Shown here piece after piece: positions 49,809 through 57,304 of a stretch of DNA of 64,000 bases (position 1 is its first letter; every line of letters begins with the position of its first letter). The notes under the pieces were generated by a model. That model did not search any database, had not been told where the DNA came from, and saw only the letters and a list, made by a program, of their open reading frames with translations. Both the position numbers and the translations under genes were made by a program. Location: contig CAZEFR010000004.1 in assembly GCA_964511555.1 (NCBI GenBank), positions 24,392-88,391 on the forward strand, given 5' to 3'. This DNA comes from CAIZGX01 sp964511555. GTDB taxonomy: Bacteria; Bacteroidota; Bacteroidia; Flavobacteriales_D; Sanyastnellaceae.

Positions 49809-50828
49809 ATGCCGGCCAATAAATACGCACTTCTTCGCTACCGAATCATTGATCGTTGTTTAACGAACAAAGGGAAACCATTCCCCAGTAGAGAAGATTT
49901 GCGTGAGGCCTGTGCAGATGCATTATACGGCTCCGGAGCCGACCAGATTTCATTGAGCACCATAGACAAAGACATATGGGCCATGAAAAACGAAAGTGAG
50001 TTGGGCTATTACGCCCCTATCGAATACCACAGAACTCACAAGGGGTATCATTACACCGAAGAAGATTATTCCATTAACGAATTAAATTTGGTTGAAGAAG
50101 ACGTGGAAGCCATTCGCTTCGCTGCGGCTATCTTGAATCAGTTTAGACATGTACCTCTTCTTTCTCAATACGAAAGCGCCGTTGACAAGATTATTCAGCG
50201 CGTTAATTTGAATTCATCCATTGAAGAAGAAAAACACAAAGCGTTAATTCAATTTGAAACAAGTACGGTCAGTCAAGGAAACGAGTTCCTCGGTCCATTG
50301 CTTGAAGCCGCGAAATCGAAGATTGCTTGCACCTTGTTTTATCAGAGCTTTAAAGAGAATGAAGTCAAGCAATATTCTACTCATCCGTTGTTGTTGAAGG
50401 AATATTTAAACCGTTGGTATCTCGTTGCGTTCGTTCCTGAGCGCGATAAAATTCTAACGTTCGGGTTGGAACGAATGATTTCGATTGAAACAAGTAAAAC
50501 GAAGTTTACTGTGCCAAATGGATTTTCTCCGGACACGTTTTTTCAATACAGCATGGGAATCTCTGAAAGCACCGGTAAACCAGAGAAAATAGAACTTCGG
50601 TTTTCAGCTGTCGCAGCGAAGTTGGTAGAGACCCAACCCCTACATTCTTCACAAAAGAAATTAAAAGAATCAAAAGAAGGAACTGTATTTCAATTTGAAT
50701 TACATCCGTGTCAAGAGCTTTACAATTTCATTCTCAGTTATGGAAATGAAGTTGAAGTGCTGAAACCCTCTTCCCTTCGAAAAGAAATTTTACGTCGCCT
50801 CGATCTCGCGATGAAAAATTACGGATGA
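49809..50828 (+). CDS. WYL-domain transcriptional regulator
   Basis: 339 residues. An N-terminal winged HTH (about 1-75: YALLRYRIIDRCLTNKGKPFPSREDLREACADALYG) is followed by a WYL domain (about 150-245: FYQSFKENEVKQYSTHPLLLKEYLNRWYLVAFVPERDKILTFGLERM, with the RWYLVAF core) and a WCX C-terminal part (about 255-335). WYL proteins are ligand-sensing regulators that often control DNA repair, defence or stress genes. It is directly downstream of DUF3127 (7 bp) and its gene ends next to the convergent GNAT gene. Its target is unknown. Confidence 0.9.
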   Translation: MPANKYALLRYRIIDRCLTNKGKPFPSREDLREACADALYGSGADQISLSTIDKDIWAMKNESELGYYAPIEYHRTHKGYHYTEEDYSINELNLVEEDVEAIRFAAAILNQFRHVPLLSQYESAVDKIIQRVNLNSSIEEEKHKALIQFETSTVSQGNEFLGPLLEAAKSKIACTLFYQSFKENEVKQYSTHPLLLKEYLNRWYLVAFVPERDKILTFGLERMISIETSKTKFTVPNGFSPDTFFQYSMGISESTGKPEKIELRFSAVAAKLVETQPLHSSQKKLKESKEGTVFQFELHPCQELYNFILSYGNEVEVLKPSSLRKEILRRLDLAMKNYG

Positions 50829-50829
50829 A

Positions 50830-51366
50830 TTATCCCAGTCGTTTCAAATCAAAATACATTGCAATAGTTTCTGTATTTGATTCCGCATTATTCAAAAGCA
50901 CAAAATCATTTCGTTCATAGAAATTCAACTGCTTCGATTTATTATAGGCGTCAATCAATAAAAGTCTCGATGCAGACCTTTGATTCAAGCGGGTGAACCC
51001 TTTTATAAAGTCCATCATTGAATAGGCTAATCCTATCCCTTGATACTTTTTGGTAATCCCTAAACGACCGATCTTAATTGCTGGATAATGTCTAATTCTC
51101 TTTTCATTTGGAATTTCGTTGTGTCTGTGAAATCGATTCCAAATCGTGTTCTCATATCCTTTATCATTCAAACTGTCGTTTAACAGGCTAAAGAATGCAA
51201 CGACTTGATTGTCTTTGGTGAAAACATAAGTTGTAGCGAATTGCTCATTTCGGAAATTTAGAGCATCATTGAGCAAAAAATCATTTATGTCTGGTTCGCT
51301 ACAATCGAAGTCTAACAAACAATGATTTTCATTCAAAACCTCGAATGTAAAATCTTCAACAAGCAT
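50830..51366 (-). CDS. GNAT-family N-acetyltransferase
   Basis: 178 residues. Acetyl-CoA site around GRLGITKKYQGIGLAYSMMDFIKGF (the RxxGxG/A motif; here Q/KxxGxG reads KKYQGIGLA at about 107-115) and the C-terminal IDAYNKSKQLNFYERNDFVLL. The N-terminal FDCSEPDINDFLLNDA and 'NDFL' pattern recalls TacT/AtaT-like GNAT toxins, which acetylate aminoacyl-tRNA, but also occurs in ordinary GNAT proteins. It is preceded by a 51-residue gene 5 bp upstream, a toxin-antitoxin-like arrangement in which the small gene comes first. Function beyond acetyl transfer is inferred. Confidence 0.82.
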   Translation of the reverse strand: MLVEDFTFEVLNENHCLLDFDCSEPDINDFLLNDALNFRNEQFATTYVFTKDNQVVAFFSLLNDSLNDKGYENTIWNRFHRHNEIPNEKRIRHYPAIKIGRLGITKKYQGIGLAYSMMDFIKGFTRLNQRSASRLLLIDAYNKSKQLNFYERNDFVLLNNAESNTETIAMYFDLKRLG

Positions 51367-51371
51367 AATAG

Positions 51372-51527
51372 TTACTTAGACTTTGACAACACCCTTTCTA
51401 CCAAAGAGAAAATCCTTTGCCTTTCAGAATCTGAAACCTTATGCTTTTCAACATTTGAAATAGCTTGATTAAAAAGCCAAGAAGCTTTTCCTTCAATCGG
51501 TTCTGTTATTTTAATTGGCTTTGCCAT
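51372..51527 (-). CDS. Small 51-residue protein upstream of the GNAT gene
   Basis: Begins MAKPIKITEPIEGKASWLF and ends RVLSKSK. Translation of the minus strand from ATG 51527 to TAA 51372 gives one open frame. The composition is charged and helical in the second half (NVEKHKVSDSERQRIFSLVERVL); no ribbon-helix-helix motif is obvious. The 5-bp spacing to the GNAT start makes it a candidate antitoxin or chaperone. An inverted repeat 63 bp upstream (51590-51610) may be its operator. Confidence 0.55.
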   Translation of the reverse strand: MAKPIKITEPIEGKASWLFNQAISNVEKHKVSDSERQRIFSLVERVLSKSK

Positions 51528-51589
51528 GACATTACAAATTTAATATTTTCTCGAAAGTAAAATCAAATTTTCATTTAGTATTTTTTCTC

Positions 51590-51610
51590 TTATGCTAGAA
51601 AACAGCATAA
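51590..51610. promoter_or_regulatory. Inverted repeat TTATGCT-N7-AGCATAA
   Basis: Seven-base perfect arms with an A-rich loop, 63 bases upstream of the small gene/GNAT unit and without a T-tract. It could be an operator for that pair. Confidence 0.35.
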
Positions 51611-51672
51611 ATCCGCTGTACCGTTTATCATTAATCAAATACAGCTCACATAAAGATTCCTAAAAGAATTTT

Positions 51673-51694
51673 TCACCTCGTAAATCCATTACAA
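51673..51694 (+). promoter_or_regulatory. Shared 22-bp upstream element, copy 2 (TCACCTCGTAAAT-C-CATTACAA)
   Basis: Differs from 29897-29918 by one base, in the middle of its GTAA-N5-TTAC dyad. It lies 34 bases before the ATG at 51729. Confidence 0.65.
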
Positions 51695-51728
51695 TGTGAA
51701 GGGTGTGCTTTGAAGAAAATTCAAAGAC

Positions 51729-51971
51729 ATGAACAACATCACACACCTTCAAGACGTAAAAACGCACATTGAATCATTTCTTCAACCACAAGGACTGAAC
51801 GCTTACGCATGGGAGAATACCAAGCGAACAGCAATAGAAGTATGGGAATGTCATTTAAAGAACAGACCTGTACGCAGGAATCTAAATTTTTTATGCAAAG
51901 AATTCTACCAAATGATTCGCAAGCCCAATGGCGAATACATTGTACCGCGCAGCTCTTTTCGAACCATGTAA
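51729..51971 (+). CDS. Small uncharacterised protein
   Basis: 80 residues: MNNITHLQDVKTHIESFLQ at the start, a basic middle (HLKNRPVRRNLNFLCKEFYQ) and a polar end. No signal peptide, transmembrane segment or known motif. The high net positive charge would fit nucleic-acid binding, but that is conjecture. It shares an upstream element with the orphan gene at 29941 and is followed within 35 bases by ccmB. Confidence 0.5.
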   Translation: MNNITHLQDVKTHIESFLQPQGLNAYAWENTKRTAIEVWECHLKNRPVRRNLNFLCKEFYQMIRKPNGEYIVPRSSFRTM

Positions 51972-51974
51972 TCC

Positions 51975-52013
51975 GCTTTCACCTCGTTGCTCTTATCTTT
52001 GCGAGGTGAAAGC
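51975..52013 (+). promoter_or_regulatory. ccmB control region: -7 box and start-codon hairpin
   Basis: A perfect 12-bp inverted repeat (GCTTTCACCTCG at 51975-51986 and CGAGGTGAAAGC at 52002-52013) brackets a perfect -7 box TATCTTTG (51994-52001), and the second arm contains the GTG start codon at 52006. In a transcript that begins upstream, the stem would bury the start; in one that begins at the internal -7 box it could not form. Confidence 0.6.
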
Positions 52014-52668
52014 CGTTTATATCCTATTCAAAAAAGAGTTTCAACTAGACATGCGTAAAAAGCAATTGCTTTTTGGCATATTACTCTTCGTGCTTTCAAC
52101 AGTGTTCACCTGCTATCTCTCGCTTGAAAAAATTGACGATTCGAAAGTCCTTGCAGCGTTGTTCTGGATTGTTGGACTCTTTGCGGCTTTCAACGCCATG
52201 CAGAAATCCTTTCAGCAAGAACAAAGCGGGACAGATAAGTTGCTCTACACCTTGGCTTCTCCTCGACAAGTCTGGGTAGCCAAAGCGACGTACTACTCGC
52301 TTCTCATTTTAGTTTTAAACCTTCTTTCAATTCTACTCTTCTCTCTTTTCTTTGGTGCCGACATCTGGTCTCGAACTTCAATGGACTTGCTTCTTCTAGC
52401 CGTGTTCTTAGGAAGCATTGGATTGGGAACCGCCCTGACCTTTCTTTCTGCACTTTCGTTTAAAGCCAATGGCTCTGCCTCGCTTACTGTTGTGCTCGGA
52501 TTTCCCGTATTGATGCCTTTTCTCTTCTCATTGACATCTGTGACTTTGAATATTCTGGACGGAGCTTCTTGGGAAGTTGCTTCCTTCGGAATGATGCTTT
52601 TGGCAGGATTGTTTTTAACGACAACAATCATGTCGTTATTCTTGGTTCCATTCTTTTGGAAGTCTTAA
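52006..52668 (+). CDS. ccmB: Heme exporter protein B (cytochrome c maturation)
   Basis: 220 residues from a GTG (VKAVYILFKKEFQLDMRKKQLLFGILLF); the frame extends further upstream but only over non-family sequence. Six transmembrane segments, and the family block QQEQSGTDKLLYTLASPRQVWVAKATYYSLLILVLN. CcmB is the membrane part of the CcmABCD complex that releases holo-CcmE in the periplasm. The ATPase gene ccmA is not next to it. First gene of the operon ccmB-ccmC-ccmD-ccmE-ccmF with its own leaderless-type promoter. Confidence 0.9.
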   Translation: MKAVYILFKKEFQLDMRKKQLLFGILLFVLSTVFTCYLSLEKIDDSKVLAALFWIVGLFAAFNAMQKSFQQEQSGTDKLLYTLASPRQVWVAKATYYSLLILVLNLLSILLFSLFFGADIWSRTSMDLLLLAVFLGSIGLGTALTFLSALSFKANGSASLTVVLGFPVLMPFLFSLTSVTLNILDGASWEVASFGMMLLAGLFLTTTIMSLFLVPFFWKS

Positions 52669-52742
52669 TAATTCGAACCTTTTTTTTCATCTGTTTCAAA
52701 GCTTTCGTGCTTATTTTCGCCCGTGAACAATTCCATTCTTGA

Positions 52743-53789
52743 ATGAAGCATTGGTATAAAATTTTAGGAAGTCTTTTTCTGATGTATGCATGTACCTTTT
52801 CGTTGTACCATGCTCTTGATCCAGCTTTGGTTGCAGCTGACACAACTCAGCTTAGGGCGGGATACAATAGAATTGAACTTGCAGGGCACTACACGCATTT
52901 CCAAGACGCACAAACCGTTGCTGGAATTCGCATCGGAGAATATTTTTTTCAAGGCGATGTTCAGCCCATTGATAATGGTAAGATTGCAGTTACCCTTAAC
53001 CTTCCCGATACCCTTCCCTCTAACGCTATCCTTTTCAAAGCGTACAACAGTACAGATGGTGAACTTATACTGAATCAAGCATGCTCCCTTGGAACCATCG
53101 TACTTGATACCGCAGCATCAGACACATCTTGGGTGAAGAATATTAAGCAAGAGAAATTCGCGGGGTTTGGTTTTCCGAATCTTCCTATATTGAACGAAAC
53201 CATTCGCAACCTTGTGTGGCACGTGCCCATGTGGTTCACGATGTTCTTCATCATGATTCTCTCTTTCGCGAACAGCCTGCGCTTATTGAATTTGAAAGAA
53301 TCTCCAAACCGATTGGAGAAGATGTTAAAATTCGACATGCGTTCGACGTTGTTGAATGAAGTCGGAATTCTATTCTGCATCCTCGGATTATTAACGGGTT
53401 CGCTTTGGGCGCGCTATACTTGGGGAGACTGGTGGACTAATGATCCTCAACTGAATGGCGCATTGGTGGTCTTCTTAGTTTACGCTGGCTATTTCATTCT
53501 GCGTGCATCCATTGACGATGAAGACAAACGCGCACGAATTTCGGCAGTATTCAACATCTTTGCATTTGTTTTAATGTTTATATTATTAATGATCATGCCA
53601 CGGTTTGCCGAAGGTCTTCATCCAGGTAAAAGTGGAAATCCTGCTTTCTCGCAATACGATCTCGACAGCACGCTAAGAACTGTGTTCTATCCAGCTGTAT
53701 TCGGATGGATCTGTTTAGGCTATTGGTTATACAATGTTCGCATACGCGCGAAACGAATTAAAGAAGAACTGAAAATTACAGAAGAATAA
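52743..53789 (+). CDS. ccmC: Heme handling protein CcmC with extra N-terminal periplasmic domain
   Basis: 348 residues, about 120 longer than usual CcmC. After a first transmembrane helix (about 5-22) there is a beta-rich soluble segment of about 120 residues (HYTHFQDAQTVAGIRIGEYFFQGDV to the 130s). Then the conserved CcmC core starts with LPILNETIRNLVWHVPMWF, heme-ligand H160, followed by the WWD-type motif TWGDWWTNDPQLNGALVVFL at about 226-246. CcmC loads heme onto CcmE. The extra domain is unassigned. Lies 74 bp downstream of ccmB; the ccmD-like gene begins one base after its stop. Confidence 0.85.
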   Translation: MKHWYKILGSLFLMYACTFSLYHALDPALVAADTTQLRAGYNRIELAGHYTHFQDAQTVAGIRIGEYFFQGDVQPIDNGKIAVTLNLPDTLPSNAILFKAYNSTDGELILNQACSLGTIVLDTAASDTSWVKNIKQEKFAGFGFPNLPILNETIRNLVWHVPMWFTMFFIMILSFANSLRLLNLKESPNRLEKMLKFDMRSTLLNEVGILFCILGLLTGSLWARYTWGDWWTNDPQLNGALVVFLVYAGYFILRASIDDEDKRARISAVFNIFAFVLMFILLMIMPRFAEGLHPGKSGNPAFSQYDLDSTLRTVFYPAVFGWICLGYWLYNVRIRAKRIKEELKITEE

Positions 53790-53790
53790 T

Positions 53791-53937
53791 ATGGACTATT
53801 TTCAACATTTCGGAAAGATGCCTGTTGTGATTGGTGTTGTCACATTAATCCTTGCAGGAATTATTGTCTACTTAGCTCGACTAGATATAAAAGTATCTCG
53901 ACTTGAGAAGAAAATGAAAGAACAAAATCAAAAGTAA
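53791..53937 (+). CDS. ccmD: CcmD-like small membrane protein
   Basis: 48 residues: MDYFQHFGKMPVVIGVVTLI, one transmembrane helix (about 11-29), then a charged, coiled-coil-like C-terminus (LDIKVSRLEKKMKEQNQK). Size, single helix, basic tail and position between ccmC and ccmE fit CcmD, which stabilises the CcmABC-CcmE complex. Starts one base after the ccmC stop and ends one base before the ccmE ATG. Confidence 0.75.
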   Translation: MDYFQHFGKMPVVIGVVTLILAGIIVYLARLDIKVSRLEKKMKEQNQK

Positions 53938-53938
53938 T

Positions 53939-54331
53939 ATGAGTAAACTTCAGATTGTTTTATTGATTTTAGTAGCGGTGGTATTCGGAATTATCATAGC
54001 CACTTATGCGCAAAGTACGAATTCGGCAACCTTTGGTGAGGCCGCTGAAAATGTGGGAGAGAAATACAAGATTGTTGGAACATTGGATAAAAATGTAGCT
54101 ATTCAAAACGATCCTATGGTTGACGCGAACCTAACCATTTTCAATGTCATTGATTCTGAAGGAAAATCGCAAATCGTTCATCTTCATCAAGATTCCGGTC
54201 TTCCTCTTGGATTGGAACGATCTGAAAATGTAACACTCGAAGGAAAAATGTCGGCCGATGGGATTTTCCATAGCGACCACCTTCAAATGAAATGTCCAAG
54301 TAAATACAACGAAGAGAAGCACGAAATGTAA
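53939..54331 (+). CDS. ccmE: Heme chaperone CcmE, CxxxY type
   Basis: 130 residues. N-terminal transmembrane anchor (about 4-22), then the OB-fold YKIVGTLDKNVAIQNDPMVDANLTIFNV and the C-terminal SADGIFHSDHLQMKCPSKYNEE. The heme-binding site of usual CcmE is His in HxxxY; here the equivalent motif is C119-P-S-K-Y123, the CxxxY variant known from some other bacteria and archaea. CcmE carries heme from CcmC to CcmF in the periplasm. Confidence 0.88.
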   Translation: MSKLQIVLLILVAVVFGIIIATYAQSTNSATFGEAAENVGEKYKIVGTLDKNVAIQNDPMVDANLTIFNVIDSEGKSQIVHLHQDSGLPLGLERSENVTLEGKMSADGIFHSDHLQMKCPSKYNEEKHEM

Positions 54332-54338
54332 CTGGCGA

Positions 54339-57185
54339 ATGAACAATATTGAATACCTGAACGAACATTTATTGCCCGGTCAAATCGGGCATTTTGCTGT
54401 AATCATAGCATTTATTGCTGCTGCTTTTTCAGCTTTGACGTATTTCCTTTCTGTTCGAAAGAACGAAGATCCTGAATTGAAAAAAATCGGACGTGTCGGT
54501 TTCTTTATTCACTCCGCGGCTGTTCTAACAGTTGTTACAACTCTGTTTTACATACTTTTCAGCCATTACTTCGAATACAAATACGCTTTCGATCACTTGA
54601 ACACGGAAATGCCCATGAAATACATCTTCTCATGCATGTGGGAAGGTCAAGAAGGTAGCTTCTTGCTTTGGATTTTCTGGCAAATGGTTTTGGGACTTAT
54701 CGTTCTGTTCACCGCGAAGAAATGGGAGGCAAGCGTTATGGCCATCATAGCACTGGTGCAAGTGTTCTTATCTTCTATGTTGTTGGGTGTGTACTTCGGA
54801 GATTTCCAATTTGGTTCATCTCCTTTTGGCTTGTTGCGAGAAGCAACCAGTAACATTGGTCTTCCTTGGACGCAAAATCCAGACTACCTCAGTCTTCCAT
54901 TGTTTCAAAATGGAAAAGGATTAAATCCATTGCTTCAAAATTACTGGATGACTATTCATCCGCCTACTCTATTCTTAGGTTTCGCATCTACCCTTATTCC
55001 ATTTGCCTTCGCCCTAGCGGGTTTATGGAAAGGCGAGCGCACGTCATGGATGAAACCAGCCGTGCCTTGGGCTTTTTTCGGTGTTATGATTTTGGGTACT
55101 GGAATTCTAATGGGCGGTGCTTGGGCTTACGAAGCATTAGGCTTTGGTGGGTTCTGGGCTTGGGATCCTGTCGAGAACGCCTCTCTTGTTCCTTGGCTCA
55201 CGTTGGTTGCAGCGGCGCATCTCTTGGTTATAAACACACGCAAGCAAACTTCAATCTTCAGCACATTATTGCTCACGCTAAGTAGTTTCGTTTTAATTGT
55301 GTATTCGACCTTCTTAACACGAAGTGGTGTTCTCGGAGATAGCAGCGTGCACAGCTTCGTAGACAGTGGAATTCTTGCTCAGCTTCTCGTGTACTTGCTC
55401 GTGTTCGTTGGACTTTCAACCTACATGATTGAAAATACCAAGGTTTGGAAAAACATATATGCTGCAACGAGCGGAATCCTACTTCTTGTTTCTATTGGGC
55501 ATTTAGCAACGGGAAATTTCCCTGAGCCCGCTGAAGGAGAAAAGATTCTTCCTGGCGAAGGAACTTGGATTCCAGCCATAACCATTCTATTTATCCTCCT
55601 ATCAGCAATTTATTTATTGGTCGCTTACAATAAGAAGTACAAGACGAAAAAAGAAGACGAAGAAGAATTGTGGAGCCGTGAATTTTGGATGTTTCTCGGA
55701 ACGCTAGTTCTTTCGCTCTCTGCCATTCACATCACCTTTGTAACTTCAATTAATGTATGGAATATCTTCCTTGTTCCTTTCGAAGGACTATTCAATTGGA
55801 TGTATACCACCTTCAATTGGGATTTTGCAAAGTCTTTGGCGGAACACAACTTTTCTGCAGCTGCAGGTGACGATCGTTTTACTCAATTTCATCAAATTCA
55901 GATACCGCTCGCAGTTGTCCTGTTTTTAATTATGGCCATTGGTCAATGGCTGAAATACAAAAAAACAGAAACGAAAAAATTCTTTCGCTCTTTAATTCTC
56001 TCTTTTGTTGCAGCGTTGGTCATTACCATTTTATTCGTCGCTTTTCAAGAGAGGTATCCTTTACCACTTGGTATTCTCTTTTTCGCCTCTGTTTGGGCAA
56101 TTTTGGCGAATACAGAATATGCCGTTCGAATTGTTAAAGGAAAGCTAGACCATATTGGTTCCAGTGTCGCACACATGGGCTTTGCCATGCTTATCCTTGG
56201 TGCACTCATTAGCACAGGAAACAGTTATTTTATATCTCGAAATGTAAACGGAGATATTACTCAAGTAAACAAAGAATTCAAGAACAATGAAGACCTTCTA
56301 ATTCTTCAAGGAGATACATTGCGCATGGGCGAGTACTTCGTTTCCTTTCGGAATAAATACAAAGAAGGATCACACATTTATGCGGTCGTAGATTACTTCG
56401 AAGTTTCACCGGCCAATTACTCTGAAGGAACCAAAGTAAAAATGAACGGAGATATTTTCCGTTGTAAAAAAGCACACACAGCATCAGACAACTTCTTAAA
56501 AGACTGGTCTGAAGATTCCTTATGGACCCTTGTTCCTGCTCCAACGCCCGACGAGCTTCTTACCTCGAAAACTTGGAATTCCGGTAAGGCGGGTAAACTA
56601 ATTTTTACACAGCAACCAAGTGTTCTTATGAGTCCGAAAGGCAACAGTCGTGAACCCGATGTTAGACATGGTATTGGTGAAGATTTGTACTCGTACATCA
56701 AGTACATTAACATGGAAGAAGAAACCAATAAGAGTGAATTCGGAGAGTCGAAAACAGGCACTATTCAACTTGGCGAAGAGGTTCTGCTGACAGAATCAAT
56801 TTCTTTGGTACTCGATACGCTAACAGAAGTGTCAGATCTTCCTGCTAGCCTTCCTGCGGGCACTAAAGCGAAGAAAGGAATGTTGTATCTGTCGGAAGGA
56901 AACAAACGTGATTCACTTGAGGTCATGAGTGTTTTGGTGAAAGACAGTCTTGCCTTTCCTGTACCTGACGTTGAAAGTAAGGTTTTCAATATGCGATTTG
57001 CAATTCAAGAAACTAAAAACGGTGTAGACCTCTCTGTGAAAGAACGCAACGGAAATAAAAGAGAAATGCTTATCCTTTCAGCTGAGATATTTCCTATGAT
57101 AAACTTACTCTGGTTGGGTTGCCTTGTTATGGTTATAGGTACCATCTTAGCTATCAGACATCGTTATAGAATGTCTAAAAAATAA
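54339..57185 (+). CDS. ccmF: Cytochrome c heme lyase subunit CcmF (CcsA-type core)
   Basis: 948 residues, longer than typical CcmF (about 650), as is common in Bacteroidota. Multi-spanning membrane protein; the tryptophan-rich heme-handling motif GGAWAYEALGFGGFWAWDPVENAS is at about 259-281, and conserved histidines flank it (NYWMTIHPPT, SVHSFVDSG). The C-terminal third (after residue about 630) is a large periplasmic domain rich in beta strands and Ser/Lys, followed by a last transmembrane helix near the end. It attaches heme to apocytochrome c. It is the last gene of the operon. Confidence 0.9.
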   Translation: MNNIEYLNEHLLPGQIGHFAVIIAFIAAAFSALTYFLSVRKNEDPELKKIGRVGFFIHSAAVLTVVTTLFYILFSHYFEYKYAFDHLNTEMPMKYIFSCMWEGQEGSFLLWIFWQMVLGLIVLFTAKKWEASVMAIIALVQVFLSSMLLGVYFGDFQFGSSPFGLLREATSNIGLPWTQNPDYLSLPLFQNGKGLNPLLQNYWMTIHPPTLFLGFASTLIPFAFALAGLWKGERTSWMKPAVPWAFFGVMILGTGILMGGAWAYEALGFGGFWAWDPVENASLVPWLTLVAAAHLLVINTRKQTSIFSTLLLTLSSFVLIVYSTFLTRSGVLGDSSVHSFVDSGILAQLLVYLLVFVGLSTYMIENTKVWKNIYAATSGILLLVSIGHLATGNFPEPAEGEKILPGEGTWIPAITILFILLSAIYLLVAYNKKYKTKKEDEEELWSREFWMFLGTLVLSLSAIHITFVTSINVWNIFLVPFEGLFNWMYTTFNWDFAKSLAEHNFSAAAGDDRFTQFHQIQIPLAVVLFLIMAIGQWLKYKKTETKKFFRSLILSFVAALVITILFVAFQERYPLPLGILFFASVWAILANTEYAVRIVKGKLDHIGSSVAHMGFAMLILGALISTGNSYFISRNVNGDITQVNKEFKNNEDLLILQGDTLRMGEYFVSFRNKYKEGSHIYAVVDYFEVSPANYSEGTKVKMNGDIFRCKKAHTASDNFLKDWSEDSLWTLVPAPTPDELLTSKTWNSGKAGKLIFTQQPSVLMSPKGNSREPDVRHGIGEDLYSYIKYINMEEETNKSEFGESKTGTIQLGEEVLLTESISLVLDTLTEVSDLPASLPAGTKAKKGMLYLSEGNKRDSLEVMSVLVKDSLAFPVPDVESKVFNMRFAIQETKNGVDLSVKERNGNKREMLILSAEIFPMINLLWLGCLVMVIGTILAIRHRYRMSKK

Positions 57186-57205
57186 GGCTGTTTATACCCT
57201 AACAG

Positions 57206-57229
57206 GTTTCAATTCGCATTGTTTGAAAC
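57206..57229 (+). other. Inverted repeat after ccmF (GTTTCAA-N10-TTGAAAC)
   Basis: Seven-base arms about 20 bases beyond the ccmF stop. A T-rich stretch (CTTTTACTTT) begins a few bases further on. It could be a weak terminator or a regulator site for olsF; the sequence does not decide. Confidence 0.35.
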
Positions 57230-57304
57230 TCGACTTTTACTTTCGGTATTAATAAGTTAACTTTATCTAAACAATGAAGTAACCTAAACGTCCTTGTTTC
57301 GAAT

